The notes under the pieces: model-generated
What the model was told of the DNA's origin: nothing
Seen by the model: the letters and a program-made list of their open reading frames with translations, nothing else
The model's database searches: none
Part shown: piece after piece, positions 7,490 through 13,988 of the stretch
Layout of the letters: every line of letters starts with the position of its first letter
Position numbering within the stretch: the first letter of the stretch is position 1
Position numbers and translations under genes: made by a program
Source of the DNA: Candidatus Zixiibacteriota bacterium
Lineage (GTDB): Bacteria; Zixibacteria; MSB-5A5; GN15; PGXB01
Length of the DNA: 18,643 nt
Assembly (NCBI GenBank): GCA_020345705.1
Contig: CP070766.1
Location: 251,465 to 270,107 of the forward strand
Reading direction: 5' to 3'

Positions 7490-8257
7490 TTAAGCGAAAT
7501 CAATTTTCTTCACATTGGCGACCGAATCCCTGAACGGCCGCAGAAATTCAACCACGCGCGCTTCATCGCTGGCGCGCAACTGCACCACATCGCCGTCAAA
7601 AGCGACCTCACCATTATCTATGATAATAAACTTATCAGACATCTCAAAAGCATCCGAAATCTGGTGTGTCACGACAATCGAGGTGACATGCTTTACCTCT
7701 CTTAACCTGTTTATCAAACTTATGACATTCTCCGTCATCCGGGGGTCAAGCCCGGTCGTCGGCTCATCATACAGCATAATTTTGGGATCCGTGGAAAGCA
7801 GAGCCCGTCCGATGGCCACCCGCCGCTGCATCCCGCCGGAGAGCTGATCGGGCAGGTGGTCGATTATCTCATCCGACAATCCGACAAAACCGAGCATCTG
7901 CCTGACCTTGCCCTCAATCTCCTCCAGCTTGAACTTCGAATATTCCAGAGGATAATAACCGACGTTTTCCCCGACCGTCAGCGAGTCGAACAGAGCGCCG
8001 TCCTGAAACACCATCCCGATTCTCTTGCGAATCTCGCGCAGTCTCTTGGATTTCATCCCGCAGATGTTTTCATCGTCAATCAGAATCTCGCCGCTGTCCG
8101 GACAGGCTAATCCGAGAATCAGTCGAAGGATGGTCGATTTGCCCGAACCGGAGTGCCCCATAATCACTCTCGAGTCACCATTAGAAATGCAAAACGACAC
8201 ATTTTTGATGATCTGCTTTCCCTCGATTGAAAAATTCACCTGCCGAAACTCGATCAT
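7490..8257 (-). CDS. mlaF: ABC transporter ATP-binding protein of the Mla lipid transporter
   Basis: This 255-residue cytoplasmic ATPase drives the MlaE permease. It shows Walker A GHSGSGKST at 34-42, Q-loop Gln85 (FQDGALF), signature LSGGM at 139-143, Walker B MLYDEP at 160-165, the D-loop, and switch His198 (VVTHQ). FQDGALFDSLTVGENV is typical of the Mkl/MlaF branch. Its ATG overlaps the mlaE stop by four bases, so the two are translationally coupled, and AAGGG lies six bases upstream of the start. Its length is slightly under the E. coli protein's, as is common. Confidence 0.96.
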   Translation of the reverse strand: MIEFRQVNFSIEGKQIIKNVSFCISNGDSRVIMGHSGSGKSTILRLILGLACPDSGEILIDDENICGMKSKRLREIRKRIGMVFQDGALFDSLTVGENVGYYPLEYSKFKLEEIEGKVRQMLGFVGLSDEIIDHLPDQLSGGMQRRVAIGRALLSTDPKIMLYDEPTTGLDPRMTENVISLINRLREVKHVTSIVVTHQISDAFEMSDKFIIIDNGEVAFDGDVVQLRASDEARVVEFLRPFRDSVANVKKIDFA

Positions 8258-9042
8258 AGATAACCCTTCAGGTAGCCGGAGATAAACTTCGTTATAACGA
8301 AATTGGAAATCAAAATGGTTATAGAAGACAACATTACTGATTCTGTCGTTGCTCGACCGACACCTTTCGTACCGCCTTCCGAAGTGAATCCTTTATAGCA
8401 GGATATAAATCCGATTATGAAGGCATATACGAACGGTTTCAAAAGACCAATAAACATATTGCCGAATATAAGTTTCTCCCTGACTGCCGTCCAATATGTC
8501 GTCGAGGTGATATGAGCGATGAATATAGCCACCAGCCAGCCGCCGAAGATGGCGATGACATCGCAGATAATCGTCAGAATCGGAACCATGACAACCAGCG
8601 AGATTAGTCTCGGAGCCGCCAATTTCCGAATCGGGTCAATGCCGAAGGCAGTCAGAGCATCCAGCTGATTTGATGCCTTCATCGAACCGATCTCGGCTGT
8701 TATCCCGGCGGCGACTCGTGATGCCACCATGATCCCGGTCAAAACCGGCCCCAGTTCCCTCACAATCGCCAGGACCATAATGCGCCCGAGGTAGTGCTTG
8801 CTGCCGAATTCAGCCAACTCGTTGGAAAACTCCAGTGCCATGCCCTGACCGGCCGACAGTCCGGTCAGAATAACGAGAAAAAGCGAGCCGATCCCGTTCA
8901 GGTACATCTGCTCCATGGTCTCGGCCGGGTATATGGGTCGTCCGACCAGCGAGGCCAGCATTTTCAATGCAAAGAAGAAGAGCCTTTGCACCTCGTAAGC
9001 GAAATGCTTCAGCCAGTCCAGTATGAATTTGACAATTCCCAT
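8254..9042 (-). CDS. mlaE: Inner-membrane permease of the Mla lipid transporter
   Basis: This 262-residue integral membrane protein has about five hydrophobic segments and the MlaE signature around 94-140: VRELGPVLTGIMVASRVAAGITAEIGSM, then NQLDAL and GIDP. The N-terminus carries an interfacial helix. It forms the membrane channel with MlaF and MlaD. It is the first gene of the operon and has a near-consensus promoter just upstream, giving a leader of only about 20 nt. The ribosome site is a weak GGAAG close to the ATG. Confidence 0.95.
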   Translation of the reverse strand: MGIVKFILDWLKHFAYEVQRLFFFALKMLASLVGRPIYPAETMEQMYLNGIGSLFLVILTGLSAGQGMALEFSNELAEFGSKHYLGRIMVLAIVRELGPVLTGIMVASRVAAGITAEIGSMKASNQLDALTAFGIDPIRKLAAPRLISLVVMVPILTIICDVIAIFGGWLVAIFIAHITSTTYWTAVREKLIFGNMFIGLLKPFVYAFIIGFISCYKGFTSEGGTKGVGRATTESVMLSSITILISNFVITKFISGYLKGYL

Positions 9043-9068
9043 GCTTCCGTCAACGGCTTTAACCTATA

Positions 9069-9097
9069 ATTCTAGATTTCTCATGCGCCGTTGTCAA
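9069..9097 (-). promoter_or_regulatory. Promoter of the mlaEFD operon
   Basis: On the minus strand TTGACA (9097-9092) and TAGAAT (9074-9069) are separated by exactly 17 bases. This is a near-perfect housekeeping-sigma promoter, with the predicted transcript start near 9062, about 20 bases before the mlaE ATG. No operator-like repeat was seen around it, which suggests constitutive expression. Confidence 0.72.
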
Positions 9098-9204
9098 GCC
9101 AACTTTCCTCCTTTGCTGAACCATTTCCATAAATCAATCCCCGGAATTGTTGCGCATCCATACGTTTATAGACTATTATACTGTCAGACAAGGCTGAAGG
9201 CATT

Positions 9205-10230
9205 ATGAAAAACGATAAAAAGCCATCTCGCGGTCATGCCATTGCGCTGTATTCCGGTGGGCTGGACTCCGCTTTAGCGATCCTTCTGATTTTGAAGCAA
9301 AACATCAAAGTCACCGCCCTGACCTTTCTGACGAATTTCGGCTGCGATATTTCCGACAGTTCCAGCTGCGGCTCCGACCCCTATCCGGCGGCCGAGAAAT
9401 TCGGCTTTGATGTCAAACTCATGCACCTGGGACAGAAGTTCATCGACATTGTCAAATCACCAAAACATGGCTACGGCAAGAACATGAATCCCTGCATCGA
9501 CTGCCGAATACTGATGCTTCGTGAGGCGGCATTATTCATGAAGACGGTCAAGGCTGATTTTGTTATAACAGGAGAGGTCGTTGGTCAGAGGCCGAAATCC
9601 CAGCACCGGCCGACCCTGCATCTCATTGAGAAGGAAAGCGGGCTTGAGGGTTTTCTTCTTCGTCCTCTTTCCGCCCGGCTCCTGTCGGAGACGATTCCGG
9701 AGCGGAACGGATTGGTCGACAGGAACCTGCTTGAAGGCATATCCGGCCGGTCACGCAAAAGGCAGCTGGAGCTCGCCCGGGAATTCGGGCTCGAGGACTA
9801 CTCTGCACCGGCGGGCGGCTGCTTGCTCACCGATGTCAATTATTCGAAAAGACTGAAGGACCTGCTGGCTCATAATCACAACCCCGATTCCAACGATATC
9901 AGTCTATTACGCTACGGACGTCACTTTCGCCTCGACAGCAAAACCAGGCTGATCGTGGGCCGCGATGAAGCCGATAATGATCGTCTGCAAAATCAGGCCC
10001 GCCCGGAATATCTCACGCTTGAAGCTCTCGGTGTCGGGTCGCCGCTGGCGCTGTGTATCGGCAACCACTCAGCCGAAAATGTCAGGCTGGCCGCGGCGAT
10101 TACAGCCAGATACTCGGATGCCGGGAAAATGCCGCAGGTCGTCATAACATGCTCGGCCCATGATCGCCAATGGAAAGTCACGGTACATCCCATCGCCAAA
10201 TCGGAAACAGTAAACTTTCAGATAAAATAA
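9205..10230 (+). CDS. PP-loop ATPase, tRNA/sulfur-transfer (ThiI/MnmA-like) family
   Basis: This 341-residue enzyme has the N-type PP-loop YSGGLDSALA (SGGLDS at 17-22), which activates a substrate by adenylation. Further motifs are NPCIDCR (Cys97, Cys100), TGEVVGQRPKSQHR (122-135) and PAGGCLLTD (Cys206), followed by a distinct C-terminal domain with YGRHFRL and IVGRDEADN. This combination marks a family of predicted tRNA thiolation enzymes related to ThiI and MnmA. The three cysteines are arranged as in enzymes shown to hold a 4Fe-4S cluster that carries sulfur, so a cluster-dependent mechanism is plausible (inference). There is no THUMP or rhodanese domain. Its neighbours give no functional clue; it is divergent from mlaE. 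AAGG lies shortly before the ATG. The exact base modified, or whether the substrate is tRNA at all, is not established here. Confidence 0.78.
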   Translation: MKNDKKPSRGHAIALYSGGLDSALAILLILKQNIKVTALTFLTNFGCDISDSSSCGSDPYPAAEKFGFDVKLMHLGQKFIDIVKSPKHGYGKNMNPCIDCRILMLREAALFMKTVKADFVITGEVVGQRPKSQHRPTLHLIEKESGLEGFLLRPLSARLLSETIPERNGLVDRNLLEGISGRSRKRQLELAREFGLEDYSAPAGGCLLTDVNYSKRLKDLLAHNHNPDSNDISLLRYGRHFRLDSKTRLIVGRDEADNDRLQNQARPEYLTLEALGVGSPLALCIGNHSAENVRLAAAITARYSDAGKMPQVVITCSAHDRQWKVTVHPIAKSETVNFQIK

Positions 10231-10234
10231 GAAT

Positions 10235-10260
10235 GGGCTCTCACCCTACAGCGAGAGCCC
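10235..10260 (+). terminator. Hairpin after the PP-loop gene, probable weak terminator
   Basis: GGGCTCTC (10235-10242) pairs with GAGAGCCC (10253-10260) across a 10-base loop, four bases after the stop codon. No T-run follows, so it may act as an mRNA 3' stabiliser or a factor-dependent end rather than a classical intrinsic terminator. Confidence 0.5.
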
Positions 10261-10384
10261 GACTCTCCTTGCGTCAATAAACGAGCAGCTATACCGCCAA
10301 ATAGTCGCTGCTTCTTCAGCATGGTCTGGCAAACACTAATAGTATCAAATTCCGTGCCGCCCCCCCAACCCGAAGCAAAACCAG

Positions 10385-10413
10385 TTGACAGACATCATGT
10401 TAGAGCATAAAAT
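10385..10413 (+). promoter_or_regulatory. Orphan promoter in the 10231-10602 gap
   Basis: TTGACA (10385-10390) and TAAAAT (10408-10413) with a 17-base spacer make an almost perfect housekeeping-sigma promoter on the plus strand. No protein gene follows on this strand; reading on would run antisense into the secreted-protein gene. It is the basis for the candidate small RNA just downstream. Confidence 0.5.
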
Positions 10414-10419
10414 GAGCCT

Positions 10420-10566
10420 TTGGCAGACAATTGAAACGCCATCTTAGCGCATCGTCTGCGCTGGTTCCGCGGTTTTGTCGCAACTTCTGCATTCTATTCG
10501 GGAATCGCCCGGCAGAATCGAAAATGATCGGCTTAAAAAAACCCCTCTTTAATCATAAAGAGGGGT
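10420..10566 (+). ncRNA. Candidate structured small RNA (speculative)
   Basis: Downstream of the orphan promoter lie three hairpins: AGCGCA/TGCGCT (10446-10451 with 10457-10462, 5-base loop); TTCTGC/GCAGAA (10485-10490 with 10512-10517) enclosing CGGG/CCCG (10499-10502 with 10508-10511); and the 11-bp stem at 10541-10566. No convincing start codon with a ribosome site is present. Against it, the last hairpin has its T-run on the opposite strand, so a clean 3' end on the plus strand is not shown. Confidence 0.3.
10535..10566 (-). terminator. Strong intrinsic terminator of the secreted-protein gene
   Basis: An 11-bp perfect stem, ACCCCTCTTTA (10541-10551) with TAAAGAGGGGT (10556-10566), and a 4-base loop are followed on the minus strand by six T residues (10540-10535). 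It sits 36 bases after the stop codon of the upstream minus-strand gene. Confidence 0.9.
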
Positions 10567-10602
10567 CCCTCACTTGCTGTTGGAAAGGCAATTCTCTTGC
10601 CG

Positions 10603-11427
10603 TTACTTCAGCATCATCATCTTCTTTGTCGCCGAAAACTGGTCAGCTTCAAGACGGTAGAAATAGATACCGCTTGCGACGCTGGAACCGGCGTCGTCAC
10701 GACCGTTCCAAACCACCGATTTCGAGCCGGCCTCCTGATATTCATCGACCAGAGTGATGACTCTTTGACCCAGCACGTTGAAAACATCCAACCGAACATG
10801 GGTGGCCTTCGGAATATCGTAATCCATCCGCGTCTGCGGATTGAACGGATTCGGCGCGTTCTGTTTCAGCGCAAAAGACTTCGGCAGAATCTCCTGCGCA
10901 GCAACCTGCGAAAGAGCAACAGTGATGCCGTCAAACGCAGGAGTAAGGCTCCTCACCTGGGATTTCCCGTCAACGACCTCGTTGTAAACCAGCATCAGCG
11001 CATGCTGAGGTTTTTCCATGGTCGTTTCGGTTACCTCAATCTTGTCAACACTTGCGTCGTCGACGCTGAAAACAAGATTGGCGATAGCGCCCTCACCGGG
11101 CTCCAGATCAGGATTCCTGCCTTCTACCATTGGAATCAGTCCGATAACAACGGTGTTATTGTCGTTATCGATATTTGCCCATCTGAAGTCAAAATCTGCC
11201 GATCTTGTGCCTTCAAACGTGACCTCCTCCAAGGAGACTCCCTCCGAGAATTTCAAAGGCAAATCGAGTGCAGCCATAGGAACTGTGTTGGATAACTCAA
11301 CAGGAACGATATAAGTCTCACCGCTCACAGTTGCCTTGGCGGCGCCGATCGAATTTACCTTTGCGCCGTAAACAGACGCACAAATTAGGAGTACCACGGC
11401 AATCGTGATGATGCCATAATGTTTCAT
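10603..11427 (-). CDS. Secreted cohesin-like protein with FlgD/type IX-like C-terminal domain
   Basis: This 274-residue exported protein has a signal peptide at 1-22 (hydrophobic IITIAVVLLICASVYG) and then a cohesin-like beta-sandwich at about 25-175. The C-terminal domain at about 181-274 has QNAPNPFNP, VRLDVFNVLGQRV, GSSVASGIYFYRL and a terminal KKMMMLK. Such C-terminal domains are known sorting or anchoring modules of secreted proteins in FCB-group and related candidate phyla; cohesin-like folds bind partner proteins or surfaces. The frame allows GTG 11433, but ATG 11427 is chosen because GGTGA lies six bases upstream. The gene is monocistronic, with its own promoter (11617-11589), a leader of about 155 nt and a strong terminator. 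No type IX secretion component is in the window. Ligand and role are unknown. Confidence 0.82.
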   Translation of the reverse strand: MKHYGIITIAVVLLICASVYGAKVNSIGAAKATVSGETYIVPVELSNTVPMAALDLPLKFSEGVSLEEVTFEGTRSADFDFRWANIDNDNNTVVIGLIPMVEGRNPDLEPGEGAIANLVFSVDDASVDKIEVTETTMEKPQHALMLVYNEVVDGKSQVRSLTPAFDGITVALSQVAAQEILPKSFALKQNAPNPFNPQTRMDYDIPKATHVRLDVFNVLGQRVITLVDEYQEAGSKSVVWNGRDDAGSSVASGIYFYRLEADQFSATKKMMMLK

Positions 11428-11588
11428 AGACACTCACCCCCCGTTAGGGTTAAAGGTTAAAGCCAATCAAACGGCTATTCAATGCCAACGCTCCTTGTCT
11501 GACGCACAGCCGCTTATACTTCCACAATACCTGAAAGTTACTCTTATTTATTCTTGAGTGAGGGCAAAAGTGAGGATCTCCCATATCC

Positions 11589-11617
11589 AGTATACGTATT
11601 TTTATATTGAAAGTCAA
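11589..11617 (-). promoter_or_regulatory. Promoter of the secreted cohesin-like protein
   Basis: On the minus strand TTGACT (11617-11612) and TATACT (11594-11589) are separated by 17 bases, with one mismatch to consensus in each box. It lies in AT-rich DNA about 160 bases before the start codon, so the mRNA should have a leader of about 155 nt, long enough for regulatory structure or small-RNA pairing. Confidence 0.62.
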
Positions 11618-11916
11618 GGCTTTATTCCTAAAAATGTCTTTGTTAATAAACCGGTTACGGTTCACTGAGAACTTTAGTCCTCCTCACCACATACAGCTCC
11701 CCTTATAAGACGATATCTTACAAAAGGGAACTAGATTTTTACGCCAAATTACCCGACCTGACGTCTATGTATAATTATAGTCCCAAAAGGGACAAAAGTT
11801 CCTTTTTTGGCAAAATCTCAAAAAAAAGATTAAGTCAATATATTGCCAGACGGGCCGCTGAAGCAACAAAAATATCTCTTTTCAAGGCCGACCGCATAGG
11901 ATACGGCACATTTTTA
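11618..11916. other. AT-rich intergenic DNA with overlapping hairpins, no gene seen
   Basis: No credible gene is visible here. It is clearly more AT-rich than the flanking genes. It holds an imperfect hairpin at 11698-11729 (TCCC/GGGA and TAAGA/TCTTA), a TATAAT at 11770-11775 lacking a good -35 box, and two mutually exclusive stems. One is GTCCC/GGGAC (11780-11793). The other is CCAAAAGGGAC with GTTCCTTTTTTGG (11783-11810, with a two-base bulge and one G-U pair). These could be part of a long leader of the OPT transporter gene. Confidence 0.4.
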
Positions 11917-11945
11917 TTGACAGTTGTCTGTCAACAGCTTAGCTT
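11917..11945 (+). promoter_or_regulatory. Palindrome overlapping a -35 box in front of the OPT gene
   Basis: TTGACAG (11917-11923) and CTGTCAA (11928-11934) form a perfect 7-bp inverted repeat around TTGT. The left arm is itself a consensus -35 box; a poor -10 box, TAGCTT (11940-11945), follows after 17 bases. This is the classic layout of a repressor operator, or of a short mRNA hairpin if transcription starts further upstream. It lies about 40-65 bases before the OPT start codon. Confidence 0.45.
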
Positions 11946-11983
11946 AGACCTTCAAAATCTTGCCTTTTGCCGCAGGAGGTTAC

Positions 11984-13981
11984 GTGCCGGCTAACAATCA
12001 GAAGAACTCGGACTTCATGCCTTATATCTCTTCAGGCCAGAGTATCGCTGAGGTGACAATCAAAGCCATTGTCCTGGGCTCAATTCTGTCTGTCGTTTTT
12101 GGGGTCGCCAATGCCTATATCGGCCTAAATTATGGAATGACAATTTCTGCGTCTATCCCAGCGGCCGTCATTTCGATGGCGATCCTGAGAACGCTTTTCA
12201 GAAGAAAAAGAGTTACCGTCCTGGAAAACAACATTGTCCAGACGGTCGGTTCGGCAGGTGAATCGCTGGCCGCGGGGATTATTTTCACCATCCCCGCTTT
12301 CTTCATCTGGGCGGCCAATGCCGAGCTTGCCGCGCAGGGTTATGATCACGTTGTTTCAAAAAACCAGATTTTCTTCCTTTCCATGCTGGGCGGCGGGCTG
12401 GGCATTCTTCTCATGATTCCGCTGAGAAAATACCTGGTCGACAAAGAACATGGCAAACTGGCATTTCCGGAAGGAACAGCCTGCGCCGAAATCATTGTTG
12501 CCGGGGATGAGGGTGGAAGCAAAGCCAAAACAGTCTTTCTGGGAATCGGTATCGGGGCCGTCTATAAGTTGCTTTTCTATACTTCGAGGCTGTGGTCGGA
12601 ATCGCCCGGCTACGATTTCAAGAGGTTTCTAAAGGGAGGTACGGTAGGTGTCGATGCCACCCCTGTTCTAATGGGGGTTGGTTATATCATCGGCCCCAGA
12701 ATTGCGGCGCTGATGCTCTCGGGCGCCGTTTTGGGATATCTTGGTATCGGACCGCTTCTGTCTTTCATCGGCGATCAGATACCGGGGATCATTATCTCAC
12801 CCGGGACGATTCCGTTGAGTGAAATGAATCCGGCGGAGCTGAGAGACTCATACATTAAGTATCTGGGTGTCGGCGCCGTAGCCGTCGGCGGATTTGTATC
12901 GCTGGCCAAGTCTCTTCCGGTCATCTTCCATTCCTTCTCTGCTGGGGCACGGGAGCTTTTCAGCAGAAGAGCCTCTATAGAAGATAAGCCGAGGACCGAC
13001 CGAGACCTGCCGATGTCATGGGTCCTGATCGGCTCGCTGTTGATAATCATCGCCATCTGGGCTTACCCGGGAACCGAACTCCACTTCATGGGCGCGCTGC
13101 TGGCCGTGATATTCGGCTTCTTCTTCGTCGTGGTGGCGGCGCGGATTGTAGGTATCGTCGGTTCATCGTCCTCGCCCGTCTCGGGGATGACCATCGCAAC
13201 CCTGCTGGTTACATGCCTGATACTTATCTCTTTCGGCGTGTCGGGAGTGAAAGGCATGGTCACGGCGATGTCGGTGGGGGCGGTTGTCTGTATCGCGGTC
13301 TGCATGTCCGGCGATATCGCCCAGGACCTCAAAACCGGCTTCCTTCTTGGAGCCACACCGAGGAAAATGCAGTTGACGGAATTCATCGGGCTGCTCTTCC
13401 CGGCGATTGCGATGGGTTTCACCCTTTACCTTTTGGGGGATGCCTTCGGATTTGTCAAAACCGAGGCGACGCCGAATCCGCTGCTGGCCCCGCAGGCAAA
13501 TGTCATGGCAACCGTTGTCCAGGGCGTAATGAACGCCAACATACCATGGGCGCCGATATTGGTCGGTGGCATGATTGCCGTGGCGATCGAGCTTCTGGGC
13601 ATTCAGTCGCTTCCCTTTGCCATCGGTCTCTATCTGCCGCTTTCCCTATCGACGCCAATAATGATCGGCGGTATAATAGCCTTGCTGATAAAGAAGTCCA
13701 ACAAGGACAAAATCCTGGTGAATGCGCGGCATCAGATGGGAATACTCTTTGGCTCCGGGCTGGTGGCCGGTGACGCCATAATCGGCGTCATCACGGCCGG
13801 GGCGATTGTCGGCTCTGAAAGATTCAGCACCGGTGGATATAGAGATTTCTTTGAAGCGCATGAGCCGATGACCGGGAGTCTGACCGGCGCTTTCGGGCCA
13901 TATCTGTCTCTGGCCGTATTCGTCGGCCTAGCCGTTTTATTCTACTTTGTCGCCCGGGCGTTCGGCAAGAAATTGTCGTGA
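11984..13981 (+). CDS. OPT-family oligopeptide (or metal-chelate) transporter
   Basis: This 665-residue inner-membrane protein has some 14-16 hydrophobic segments. OPT-family motifs include NAYIGLNYGMTISASIPAA near 43-61, ENNIVQTVGSAGESLAAG around 81-98 and FPEGTACAEI in the cytoplasmic part. Family members take up small peptides or metal-chelator complexes with protons; the bacterial branch is poorly characterised and no specificity can be read. The start is GTG 11984, preceded by a full AGGAGG at 11974-11979, only four bases away. A TTG start 24 bases further up would put this site inside the gene. The gene for a glycosyltransferase/TPR protein follows after seven bases, probably co-transcribed. 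A palindrome at 11917-11934 may control it. Confidence 0.9.
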   Translation: MPANNQKNSDFMPYISSGQSIAEVTIKAIVLGSILSVVFGVANAYIGLNYGMTISASIPAAVISMAILRTLFRRKRVTVLENNIVQTVGSAGESLAAGIIFTIPAFFIWAANAELAAQGYDHVVSKNQIFFLSMLGGGLGILLMIPLRKYLVDKEHGKLAFPEGTACAEIIVAGDEGGSKAKTVFLGIGIGAVYKLLFYTSRLWSESPGYDFKRFLKGGTVGVDATPVLMGVGYIIGPRIAALMLSGAVLGYLGIGPLLSFIGDQIPGIIISPGTIPLSEMNPAELRDSYIKYLGVGAVAVGGFVSLAKSLPVIFHSFSAGARELFSRRASIEDKPRTDRDLPMSWVLIGSLLIIIAIWAYPGTELHFMGALLAVIFGFFFVVVAARIVGIVGSSSSPVSGMTIATLLVTCLILISFGVSGVKGMVTAMSVGAVVCIAVCMSGDIAQDLKTGFLLGATPRKMQLTEFIGLLFPAIAMGFTLYLLGDAFGFVKTEATPNPLLAPQANVMATVVQGVMNANIPWAPILVGGMIAVAIELLGIQSLPFAIGLYLPLSLSTPIMIGGIIALLIKKSNKDKILVNARHQMGILFGSGLVAGDAIIGVITAGAIVGSERFSTGGYRDFFEAHEPMTGSLTGAFGPYLSLAVFVGLAVLFYFVARAFGKKLS

Positions 13982-13988
13982 TGCTGTA

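Noticed and set aside
6503..7705. Plus-strand open frame of 400 codons opposite mlaD and mlaF
   Set aside because: It spans two real minus-strand genes and their junction and lies over the 3' end of mlaD; its His/Arg/Asp-rich composition is typical of an antisense shadow.
9147..9182. Possible plus-strand promoter before the PP-loop gene (TTGTTG/TTGCGC with TATTAT)
   Set aside because: The -35 match is poor or the spacing too long in every pairing tried.
11450..11665. Small minus-strand frame (about 71 codons) in the leader of the secreted-protein gene
   Set aside because: It extends across the predicted promoter, has no ribosome site, and its sequence shows no domain.
13018..13773. 251-codon frame inside the OPT gene
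   Set aside because: Overlaps a clear transporter frame on the same strand; Arg/Gly/His-rich, no domain.
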